Shown one piece after another: positions 15,346-21,929 of a stretch of 55,407 nt of DNA. The notes under the pieces were generated by a model. It was not told the origin of the DNA and did not search any database. It worked only from the letters and a program-made list of their open reading frames with translations. The DNA is from Chloroflexota bacterium (lineage in GTDB: Bacteria; Chloroflexota; Anaerolineae; UBA4142; SHND01): contig JAKOPZ010000016.1 in assembly GCA_029778615.1 (NCBI GenBank), positions 1-55,407 of the forward strand, in the 5' to 3' direction. Every line of letters starts with the position of its first letter. Position 1 is the stretch's first letter. The position numbers and the translations under genes were made by a program.

Positions 15346-16116
15346 ATGATAGACATTCCCACTCCACTTCTTGACGCACTGCGTCATGCCCAGCATATCG
15401 CGGTTTTGACCGGCGCGGGCATTTCCGCCGAAAGCGGTGTGCCGACCTTTCGCGACGCGCAAACAGGACTGTGGTCGAAATTCAATCCGCAGGAATTGGC
15501 AACGCGCGAAGCATTTGCGCGCAATCCGAAATTGGTGTGGGAATGGTATGCCTTTCGCCGCGAATTCATCGCGCGCGCGGAACCGAACGCGGGACATTAC
15601 GCGCTGACGGAATTGGAAAAGCGCGCGGAAAAATTTACGCTCGTCACACAAAACATTGACGGTTTGCACGAACGCGTACGACAGAACGTAGAGACGCTGC
15701 GAAGCAGCGTCTCCCCCATCATCGAATTGCACGGCAATATTTTTCGCACGAAATGTTTTCGCGAAGATACGCGCGTGAGCGATTGGCTGGCAACCGATGA
15801 AATTCCGCCGCGCTGTCCGCGCTGTGGTTCGTACATGCGTCCCGATGTCGTTTGGTTCGGCGAAGCGTTGCCGCGCCGCGCGCTCGATGAATCATTCCGC
15901 GCGGCGGAGAGTTGCGACGTGTTTTTTTCCATCGGCACATCCGGTGTCGTCGAACCGGCTGCGTCACTGCCCTTCATTGCGTTGAGAAATGGCGCGGTGG
16001 TGATTGAAGTGAATCCCGAAGAAACGCCGTTAAGCGCAAGCGCGACGTTTTGTTTGCGCGGGGTCGCGGGCATAGTGATGCCGCAGATACTTGAAAGAAC
16101 CGCGGAGGGCAATTAG
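15346..16116 (+). CDS. Sirtuin, NAD-dependent protein deacylase (CobB-like)
   Basis: This 256-aa SIR2 protein removes acyl groups from lysine with NAD. Seen: LTGAGIS (21-27), TQNIDGLH (101-108), catalytic His129 in IELHG, and RPDVVWFGE. Tyr68 and Arg71 (YAFR) match the YxxR pair of class III (desuccinylase-type) sirtuins. Zinc ligands Cys137, Cys157 and Cys160 are present, but the fourth Cys expected near 140 is Glu. Residues 116-124 are an extra nine-residue segment between GLHERVRQNV and IIELHG, encoded by a perfect hairpin (15691-15713). There is no Shine-Dalgarno, because a heptad array abuts the start. Confidence 0.9.
   Translation: MIDIPTPLLDALRHAQHIAVLTGAGISAESGVPTFRDAQTGLWSKFNPQELATREAFARNPKLVWEWYAFRREFIARAEPNAGHYALTELEKRAEKFTLVTQNIDGLHERVRQNVETLRSSVSPIIELHGNIFRTKCFREDTRVSDWLATDEIPPRCPRCGSYMRPDVVWFGEALPRRALDESFRAAESCDVFFSIGTSGVVEPAASLPFIALRNGAVVIEVNPEETPLSASATFCLRGVAGIVMPQILERTAEGN
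15691..15713. repeat. Perfect hairpin inserted in frame in the sirtuin gene
   Basis: 10-bp stem (15691-15700 with 15704-15713) and a GAA loop, arm word GAGACGCTGC. With its flanking C residues it adds 27 nt, that is nine codons, at a surface loop before the catalytic His. Similar GAGACGYTGC palindromes are known as dispersed repeats in cyanobacteria. Confidence 0.8.
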
Positions 16117-16177
16117 CCGATAGCGCATAATAAAACATTTCTTCCTCCTCAGCCCTCTGCGATTTGCCAGTCCCTCT

Positions 16178-16726
16178 TTATTGACTCAACACGTCCGGAT
16201 AAAACACCGCGTCGCGTTCGCTTTGTGTGTTGTGGCACGCCGCGCAGTGTTCCAGTTGTTTTGGGTCGCGCGTGACAACTCCGAATTCATCCACATACGC
16301 GTACTGCCAGCCGCTCTGGTCCTTGAGCATGATGCCGAGCCCTGCCGGTTTGGACGCGCTGTCATTTTTCAAAAAGCGTTCGTCGCGCGCCCATTTCTCT
16401 TTGACAATGACCGTGCCTTCGGGAAACGTGCGCGCACCGGTTTGCGCCATCGTTTGCGCCCCCCCCGGATTCACAAACACTTGAACAAAATACTGGGCAT
16501 GTTCGCTCTGCAGATAAGACTCTTCGGCGGGCGTTTGCAAGCGGCACAATGCCATGAGAAAAAAGGAAACATTGCGCGGAGTTTCAAACAATGCTGTCCA
16601 GTTTGAATACTCGCGCACGATTTTTTCCAGCGTGTCTGAATCGTTTTGAGATGCGTTGTTTGTCAATGGCACCGCACACGCGACAACAAAAAACATTAGC
16701 GCAACAAAAACAATTCCGCGTTTCAA
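16178..16726 (-). CDS. Cytochrome P460-like lipoprotein
   Basis: This 182-aa exported protein has a lipobox ending VVAC. The body resembles the cytochrome P460 family: FPEGTVIVKEKWARDERF, GLGIMLKDQSGWQYAYVDEFG, then the heme-binding CAACH near the C terminus. P460 proteins bind heme c and act in oxidative nitrogen chemistry or detoxification; the role here is unknown. The TTG start at 16726 overlaps the recD2 stop (ATTGA) and has GGAGGG 6 nt upstream, so translation is coupled. A G8 tract in the coding strand (16459-16466) encodes Pro-Gly-Gly-Ala and could slip. Confidence 0.75.
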   Translation of the reverse strand: MKRGIVFVALMFFVVACAVPLTNNASQNDSDTLEKIVREYSNWTALFETPRNVSFFLMALCRLQTPAEESYLQSEHAQYFVQVFVNPGGAQTMAQTGARTFPEGTVIVKEKWARDERFLKNDSASKPAGLGIMLKDQSGWQYAYVDEFGVVTRDPKQLEHCAACHNTQSERDAVFYPDVLSQ

Positions 16727-19059
16727 TTCACACCCTCCGTTCGATATTCCGCGCGGCGATTTGGACTTTTCGCGTTTGACGTTTGACCGGTCATTCCTCG
16801 TTCGTCATTCGTCGTCAGGCGCATCGCCAACCGCGTATTCCGATGCGCGATTTTGTTATTGCGGACAGCAATGCCAATCGCTTTTTTACTGCCCACCAGC
16901 ACCACCAATTGCTTTGCGCGCGTGACGGCGGTGTAAAGCAAGTTTCTTTGCAGCAGCATGTAATGTTGTGTGAGAATCGGCAGCACCACCGCGCGATATT
17001 CACTGCCCTGTGATTTATGCACACTCAGCGCGAACGCGTGAACCAATTCATCCAACTCGCTGAATTCGTACAGAACGCGCGTGCCTTCGAAATCAACCTC
17101 CACCGTTTGTTCTTCAAAATCAATTTCCACCACGCGCCCCATATCGCCATTGAACACTTGCTTGTCGTAATTGTTGCGCGTCTGCAAAACCTTGTCGCCC
17201 ACGCGAAACACCCGCGCGCCGTGCCGCGTTTCGCGTTTGCCTTGTGCAGGCGGATTCAGCGCAACCTGGAGTTGTGTATTCAATTCCGCGACACCCGCTT
17301 GCCCGCGATGCATCGGCGACAACACTTGAATATCGGCAATGGCATCGAACGCGGGAAAGCGATTGCGAATGCGCCGCGTCACCAGGTCAATCACCTGCGC
17401 CGCTGCTTTTGCCGCATCCTCTTCGGGCACGAGAAAGAAATCGCGCGCGTTGGCGAACACGGGAAATTCGCCGCGATTGATGCGGTGCGCGTTCGACACA
17501 ATTTGTGACGTTTCGTCCTGCCGAAAAATCACGTCGAGCGAAATGACGGGAATGGTGTTCGACGCAAGCATATCTTTCAGCACATTCCCCGCGCCCACGC
17601 TCGGCAGTTGGTCGGGGTCGCCGACGAACAAAACATGCGAAGTTAAATCAATCGCTTTGAGCAGCGCATTCATCAACAACAAATCAATCATGGACGTTTC
17701 ATCCACGATGATTAAATCGGCGTCGAGAGGATTGTCGCGGTCGCGCAAAAATTTTTTATGTTCAAAGGGTTTGAATTCCAAGAGCCGATGCAGCGTCTGC
17801 GCTTGTTCGCCCGTCGCTTCGCTCAAACGTTTCGCGGCGCGTCCCGTCGGCGCGGCAAGTTTGAACGTTTTGTGTTTCGCTTTCAACAATTGAATAATCG
17901 CGCGCACCGTCGTCGTCTTGCCCGTGCCGGGTCCGCCGGTGAGGATAGACACTTTTTCCGTGAGCGCAGTGCGTACCGCGTCTTGTTGTTTGGAGGTTAG
18001 TGACTGGGGACTGGAGACTGGAGACTGCGTTTCAAGCCACGCCCACGCTTTTTCCCAACTGACCCTTTGGAAATCCGGGAGCCGTGTTGAACGACTCTTT
18101 TTTAATTCGAGCAAACGTTTTGCAGTATTTTTTTCCGCGATGTGGAATGGTGTGAGATACACGGCAGACACGTGCGCCGAGTCTCCAGTCCCCAATCTCA
18201 AATCTCCAGTCTCTAGTCTCCAATCTCCCATCTCCTCCACCACAACGACCTCGCCCGTTTCCAATCTTCCAATCGCCGCATCAATTTGTTCCGCGCTCGC
18301 GCCCAATGCTTGGCGCGCCTCGTCCACCAATGCGCCGCGTTCGGCAAACACATGTCCATCGTCAATAAATTTTGCGAGAACGTATTCGACGCCCGCTTCA
18401 ATGCGCGCGGGGTCGTCTTCTTTCATTCCGAGCGCACGCGCGATTTTGTCCGCCGTCAAAAAGCCGATGCCGTAAATATCGCGCGCGAGGCGATACGGTT
18501 CGTTTTTCAAAACGTTCAGCGCGCCATCGCCGTACTGTTTGTAAATTTTCACTGCGAGCGCGGTGCTGACACCGTGCGATGACAGAAACATCATCACCTC
18601 TTTGATTTGTTTCTGTTCCGCCCAACCTTTTTGAATTATCTCGATGCGTTTGCCGCCGACGCCGCCCACTTGGTTCAAGCGCGCAATATCCTTCTCGATA
18701 ACTTCCAGTGTATCGAGTCCGAAATAATCCACGATGCGCTTCGCAGTAACGGGTCCGATGCCTTTGATGAGTCCAGAGCCAAGATATTTACGAATGCCTT
18801 CAATCGTCGCGGGGAGTTGAATGGTGAATTTTTTGATTTCGAATTGGCGTCCGTGCGTAGGATGATTTGTCCATATCCCTTGCAGCGCGAGCGATTCGCC
18901 CACGCTCGCGCCCATCAAATTGCCAATCACGGTGACAGTGTACGATTTTCCTTCGGGGACAAAACGCGCGACGGTATAGCCGTTTTCTTCATTGTAAAAC
19001 GTGATGCGCTCGATAACGCCGGTGAGGGGTTGGAGTGAGAGATTCGAGGGAACGTTCAC
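16723..19059 (-). CDS. recD2: RecD2-family DNA helicase with repeat-encoded insertions
   Basis: This 778-aa 5'-3' helicase of the RecD2 type (not part of RecBCD) has an N-terminal OB/helix-hairpin-helix region (GSGLIKGIGPVTAKRIV at 95-111, VGGVGGKRI), Walker A GGPGTGKT (375-382), DETSMID, VGDPDQLPSVGAG and the C-terminal VHKSQGSE with YTAVTRAK. Residues about 275-293 (GDWRLETGD-type), 345-354 and 749-762 are encoded by 7-nt repeats and are not family-conserved. The start is GTG at 19059, with TATACT 7 nt upstream and no Shine-Dalgarno. The first 22 codons and upstream region are duplicated at 19814-19940. Confidence 0.9.
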   Translation of the reverse strand: MNVPSNLSLQPLTGVIERITFYNEENGYTVARFVPEGKSYTVTVIGNLMGASVGESLALQGIWTNHPTHGRQFEIKKFTIQLPATIEGIRKYLGSGLIKGIGPVTAKRIVDYFGLDTLEVIEKDIARLNQVGGVGGKRIEIIQKGWAEQKQIKEVMMFLSSHGVSTALAVKIYKQYGDGALNVLKNEPYRLARDIYGIGFLTADKIARALGMKEDDPARIEAGVEYVLAKFIDDGHVFAERGALVDEARQALGASAEQIDAAIGRLETGEVVVVEEMGDWRLETGDLRLGTGDSAHVSAVYLTPFHIAEKNTAKRLLELKKSRSTRLPDFQRVSWEKAWAWLETQSPVSSPQSLTSKQQDAVRTALTEKVSILTGGPGTGKTTTVRAIIQLLKAKHKTFKLAAPTGRAAKRLSEATGEQAQTLHRLLEFKPFEHKKFLRDRDNPLDADLIIVDETSMIDLLLMNALLKAIDLTSHVLFVGDPDQLPSVGAGNVLKDMLASNTIPVISLDVIFRQDETSQIVSNAHRINRGEFPVFANARDFFLVPEEDAAKAAAQVIDLVTRRIRNRFPAFDAIADIQVLSPMHRGQAGVAELNTQLQVALNPPAQGKRETRHGARVFRVGDKVLQTRNNYDKQVFNGDMGRVVEIDFEEQTVEVDFEGTRVLYEFSELDELVHAFALSVHKSQGSEYRAVVLPILTQHYMLLQRNLLYTAVTRAKQLVVLVGSKKAIGIAVRNNKIAHRNTRLAMRLTTNDERGMTGQTSNAKSPNRRAEYRTEGVN
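16774..16815. repeat. Heptad repeat inside the recD2 3' end
   Basis: Six phased 7-nt units: GTTTGAC, GTTTGAC, CGGTCAT, TCCTCGT, TCGTCAT, TCGTCGT. They encode the TTNDERGMTGQTSN-type tail of RecD2 and belong to the same word family as the coxS-coxL array. Confidence 0.7.
17999..18026. repeat. Heptad repeat inside recD2 (second block)
   Basis: Four phased units, AGTGACT, GGGGACT, GGAGACT, GGAGACT, encoding the ETQSPVSSPQS stretch just before the Walker A region. Confidence 0.8.
18181..18237. repeat. Heptad repeat inside recD2 (first block)
   Basis: Eight phased units of the AGTCTCC/AATCTCC/AGTCCCC type. On the coding strand they give a 7-residue periodic peptide (DWRLETG, DLRLGTG) inserted in the N-terminal half of the helicase. 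Confidence 0.85.
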
Positions 19060-19066
19060 GCGAGAG

Positions 19067-19072
19067 AGTATA
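19067..19072 (-). promoter_or_regulatory. -10 element of a leaderless recD2 promoter
   Basis: TATACT on the minus strand, 7 nt before the GTG at 19059. A copy of this promoter sits in the second direct repeat, where it would now transcribe only a recD2 fragment and the region toward the antitoxin. Confidence 0.5.
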
Positions 19073-19076
19073 AATG

Positions 19077-19105
19077 AAAACGCCGTTCGCTAAAAGCGGA
19101 CGGCG
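19077..19105 (-). terminator. Terminator after the PIN toxin gene
   Basis: 11-bp stem (19081-19091 with 19095-19105, one G-T pair), AAA loop, followed on the minus strand by TTTTCATTTATA. Identical in design to the hairpin at 19901-19925 in the other repeat copy. Confidence 0.75.
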
Positions 19106-19129
19106 CGACGGATAGAACAAATATCTATC

Positions 19130-19537
19130 TCAATCGCTCGTTTCGATAAAGCGTTCTACAAATTGTTTGGGGGAGAGCGCAGGAATGGGCGAACGGCGGT
19201 AGTGCGTGAGATTGCGTGTGATAATGAACGATGCGCCAAAGGATTGCGCCGCCGCGACTTGGAGGGCATCTTCAAAATCGTTGAACAGCAGAGCCAACGC
19301 GTGCCGCGCATCCTCCGTACTGGTCGGCGCCACCTCGACAAATTGCAATAGCTCGCGGAGGAATGGGCGCGCGTCGGGACGCACGAGGTACGCCAAGTTG
19401 GAAAGCGAATGCCACGCCACAGCGGCTTGTCCGGGCGCGGCTTCTGCCCATTCAAGCACCCTTGCGCTGTCCTCAAAAAACTCGCGGCGTTGGAGCGCAA
19501 TGTCGAGCAAAATATCCGTATCAAACAAAAGTTTCAT
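19130..19537 (-). CDS. PIN-domain toxin (VapC-like ribonuclease)
   Basis: This 135-aa PIN-domain protein begins with the acidic LLFDTDILLDIAL motif, has the central FNDFEDALQVAAA acidic pair and the C-terminal FIITRNLTHYRRS. These match the Mg-binding catalytic cluster of PIN ribonucleases. It overlaps the upstream antitoxin gene by 4 bp (ATGA), which is typical of type II toxin-antitoxin pairs. The module lies between two copies of a 127-bp repeat derived from the recD2 5' end. Confidence 0.88.
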   Translation of the reverse strand: MKLLFDTDILLDIALQRREFFEDSARVLEWAEAAPGQAAVAWHSLSNLAYLVRPDARPFLRELLQFVEVAPTSTEDARHALALLFNDFEDALQVAAAQSFGASFIITRNLTHYRRSPIPALSPKQFVERFIETSD

Positions 19538-19782
19538 TTCTCGGACAAATGGTAGCGCGCTCTAAGCGCATCGAGCCGCGCGTCGGGTCGCGCCGACGCG
19601 GCGACGCGAAATTTTCCTGCCCACCTTTGGGCAAACGGACGCTTCTTTTTTTCGCCCGCCAATGGCGCCTCGCGCACGAACCCTTCGATGAGCGCCGACA
19701 CGTTTGTTTTGCGCGCGTGCGCGAGTTTCTTGGCGCGGCGCAAGACCGCAGGGTCCATCGTCAAGGTGATTCGCGTTTTCAT
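19534..19782 (-). CDS. DUF6364-type ribbon-helix-helix antitoxin
   Basis: This 82-aa protein starts MKTRITLTMDPAVLRRAKKLAHARKTNVSALIEGFV-like, the ribbon-helix-helix pattern of DUF6364/VapB-type antitoxins, followed by a basic flexible tail that would wrap the toxin. The ATG at 19782 was chosen over an upstream in-frame start because the conserved strand begins there and a TACAAT lies 7 nt upstream (leaderless). It overlaps the PIN toxin gene. Confidence 0.85.
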   Translation of the reverse strand: MKTRITLTMDPAVLRRAKKLAHARKTNVSALIEGFVREAPLAGEKKKRPFAQRWAGKFRVAASARPDARLDALRARYHLSEK

Positions 19783-19810
19783 AGTATGTATTGTAGCATC
19801 AAGTATGTAT
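19783..19810 (-). promoter_or_regulatory. Promoter and likely operator of the PIN module
   Basis: The minus-strand -10 TACAAT (19790-19795) lies between two exact 9-bp direct repeats (plus-strand AGTATGTAT at 19783-19791 and 19802-19810). Two repeats about two helical turns apart over the -10 element are a plausible autoregulatory operator for the antitoxin. Confidence 0.55.
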
Positions 19811-19813
19811 CCC

Positions 19814-19940
19814 GTAAAACGTGATGCCTTCGATGACACCGGTGAGGGGTTGGAGTGAGAGATTCGAGGGAACGTTCACACGAGAGTGTATAAATGAAAA
19901 CGCCGTTCGCTGAAAGCGGACGGCGCGACGGACAGAACAA
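19814..19940. repeat. 127-bp direct repeat, copy with truncated recD2 start
   Basis: Second copy of the recD2 5' region. On the minus strand, GTG at 19879 opens 22 recD2-like codons (one substitution) and then runs into GIHT and a TGA. It also keeps the terminator hairpin, now serving the glycosyltransferase gene that ends at 19943. Confidence 0.88.
19897..19925 (-). terminator. Terminator after the GT4 gene
   Basis: 11-bp stem 19901-19911 with 19915-19925, GAA loop, followed on the minus strand by TTTTCATTTATA. This is the repeat-copy counterpart of 19077-19105. Confidence 0.75.
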
Positions 19941-19942
19941 AT

Positions 19943-21241
19943 CTATTCCCCGAACGCTTCGGCGAGCAGTGTTTCGAGCCGCCGCGCGAGCATGGTGTAG
20001 GAATAGTGGCGCGTGGCGAGCGCGTAATTTTGCTCGACCCGTTCTTGCGCGCGAGCGGGCTCTTGCAGAATCGCGCGCGCTTCTTCTACAACCTTCTGTG
20101 TGATAAAGCCGTCAAACTCGATGACCTCGAAACCTTTGGGCTTGATGTCAACGTTGTACACCGAATAGTTGTTGACGACGATGGGACGGCGAAAATACAG
20201 CGCTTCTAAAAACGCGTTGCCGAATCCCTCAATCGTCGAAGGATACGTCACCAAATCCGCGCGCGCATACACATCAGGGAGAGAATATATTTTTTTGCCG
20301 TCCGCCGTTTGTCCGCGTTCCCGCTCCACCCGCGCGCTGGCGAATTTTACGCGCACGTTCAACAACTCGGCATACTCGCGCACGCGCGCAGCGTACTCGT
20401 CGCCTTCATCACCCGACGCGTGCGAAATCACCAACGTCGCGGGCAAGCCGATTCGCCCTGTCAATTCCACCGCGTGCTCAATGCCTTTACGCGGAATAAT
20501 ACGCGTGGGCTGCAAGAGCAAAAATTCGTCGTCACGGATGCCCAATTCATTTTTCAAATCGGCGCTGTAGGCATCGGGCGGCGGCGGCGGATTGTCAAAG
20601 TCCATTACGTTGGGGATGAGCAGACTAAAAGTGTGATTGCGCATCCCCAATTGTTCGCCCGCCGTAGAATTGATGACCACATGCCGCAGGGATGGCAAGT
20701 GCGGCGGAAATGCCATGTCAATATAGTCCCACACACAACCCACCATGAAGCGTTGACGCTCCCAAAAAAAATCGTGATGATGCGCGACGGCGGGCATGCT
20801 CGTTTCGGCAAGCAGTTCGGTGAGCGCGAGTCCGAGCGGCACATTCAACGGAATGGTCAACGCGTTTTCGACAATCAGCAATTCGATTCCAAAATCGGTG
20901 ATGAATTGGTACAGCGCGTTTTTCAAATCCAGCGTGAGCGCATGAATTTGCGCGGTGATTTTCGGCGGGCGTTCGCGCGCGGTAAAGGCAACGTGTTGAA
21001 TCGCTTCGATTTCAGGATGAAGGAAATGGGCGCGCGGCACCACGCGACTGCGTTCCGGCGGCTGGTCCGATTCGCCGGAAAAATAAAAACAGGCGTGTCC
21101 CAACCCTTCCAACACGTGTGCCCACTTGTGCGTTTCGAGCGACACACCGTCGGTCCCGTTAAAACGCGTCGAGACAAAACCAATGCGGCGAGGTTTTAAT
21201 TGCCCTCGCACAATCTGAAATTCGATGGGTTGTGCCAGCAT
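19943..21241 (-). CDS. GT4-family glycosyltransferase
   Basis: This 432-aa retaining, nucleotide-sugar-dependent GT-B enzyme has an N-terminal domain RRIGFVSTRFNGTDGVSLETHKWAHVLEGLGH with the acceptor-side GT4 pattern. The C-terminal domain has QPTRIIPRKGIEHAVEL and the donor-binding EGFGNAFLEALYFRRPIVV (E-x7-E). Acceptor and sugar are unknown. It is likely co-transcribed with the GYD gene 17 bp upstream and ends in a terminator carried on the 127-bp repeat. Confidence 0.85.
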   Translation of the reverse strand: MLAQPIEFQIVRGQLKPRRIGFVSTRFNGTDGVSLETHKWAHVLEGLGHACFYFSGESDQPPERSRVVPRAHFLHPEIEAIQHVAFTARERPPKITAQIHALTLDLKNALYQFITDFGIELLIVENALTIPLNVPLGLALTELLAETSMPAVAHHHDFFWERQRFMVGCVWDYIDMAFPPHLPSLRHVVINSTAGEQLGMRNHTFSLLIPNVMDFDNPPPPPDAYSADLKNELGIRDDEFLLLQPTRIIPRKGIEHAVELTGRIGLPATLVISHASGDEGDEYAARVREYAELLNVRVKFASARVERERGQTADGKKIYSLPDVYARADLVTYPSTIEGFGNAFLEALYFRRPIVVNNYSVYNVDIKPKGFEVIEFDGFITQKVVEEARAILQEPARAQERVEQNYALATRHYSYTMLARRLETLLAEAFGE

Positions 21242-21258
21242 CCGCTATCGGCAAAATT

Positions 21259-21552
21259 TTATTCCAAGCGCGCAATGACGTTTGCAATTTCGTCCGGCGT
21301 GAACGCGCGGAGCGTGAGCGTGCGAATATTGCCTTGCCGTCCCGCGCCGAGCAAAAAGCGATTGATGGTTTCATCGTCGGGCGCTTCAGTAATCATAATC
21401 GCGTCATACGGTCCCATCGTCCACCATTCCGCAAGCAGCTTGCAGCCCTCGCGTTCGGCAATCTTGGCGGCGGAACGGACGCGCGCAGGGTCGTCTTTGA
21501 TGGTACGCGCCCCTTGGTCGGTCAAGTTAATCAGACTGATATAGACGGGCAT
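21259..21552 (-). CDS. GYD domain protein
   Basis: This 97-aa single-domain protein begins MPVYISLINLTDQGARTIKD and has GCKLLAEWWTMGPYDAIMITEAPDDET, the pattern of the GYD family (GYD is represented by GPYD). The fold is ferredoxin-like and the function is unknown. GGAGG sits 6 nt before the ATG at 21552, which rules out the longer upstream ORF. It forms a two-gene unit with the GT4 gene. Confidence 0.88.
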   Translation of the reverse strand: MPVYISLINLTDQGARTIKDDPARVRSAAKIAEREGCKLLAEWWTMGPYDAIMITEAPDDETINRFLLGAGRQGNIRTLTLRAFTPDEIANVIARLE

Positions 21553-21929
21553 GATTTCCTCCTCGAGTCGCTCTCGCACTCGGCAAACCTTTTGAAACAT
21601 TGTACGCGCAACATTTGAAACGCGCAATCGCCTGTCACACTCTATCACCATTCTTTTCATCGGACGCAGAGACACGCGGCGGGATGCGGGAATGAAAAAT
21701 TGGTCTTGCTTTTGCCGCGTTCCAAATATGGCTGTCCTGTGTTACCATCCTTTGCGTTAAGCAATGATGTCGCGGCGCGCCGCTTCGGTTGGACCGATTC
21801 CGCGCACGTGACCCAATTTAGACCGCGTTCAGACCGAACGCGCTTATACTATCCCCTGCGGATTGCCGCACAAGCTCTTGGCTTTTGCGCGTACAACCAT
21901 GCTTGCGTGCGCGAGGAAAAAAAACACAG
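21553..21929. other. Intergenic region between GYD and PP2C genes
   Basis: A divergent gap of 377 bp. TATACT at 21845-21850 could be a -10 for the plus-strand phosphatase gene, but no good -35 is present. No gene, terminator or repeat family could be supported here. Confidence 0.4.

Larger units (their letters stand above)
18994..19120. repeat. 127-bp direct repeat, copy at the intact recD2 5' end
   Basis: Ungapped match to 19814-19940 with 8 differences in 127 bp (about 94%). It holds the first 22 codons of recD2, its leaderless promoter and the hairpin that terminates the upstream minus-strand gene. Confidence 0.9.
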
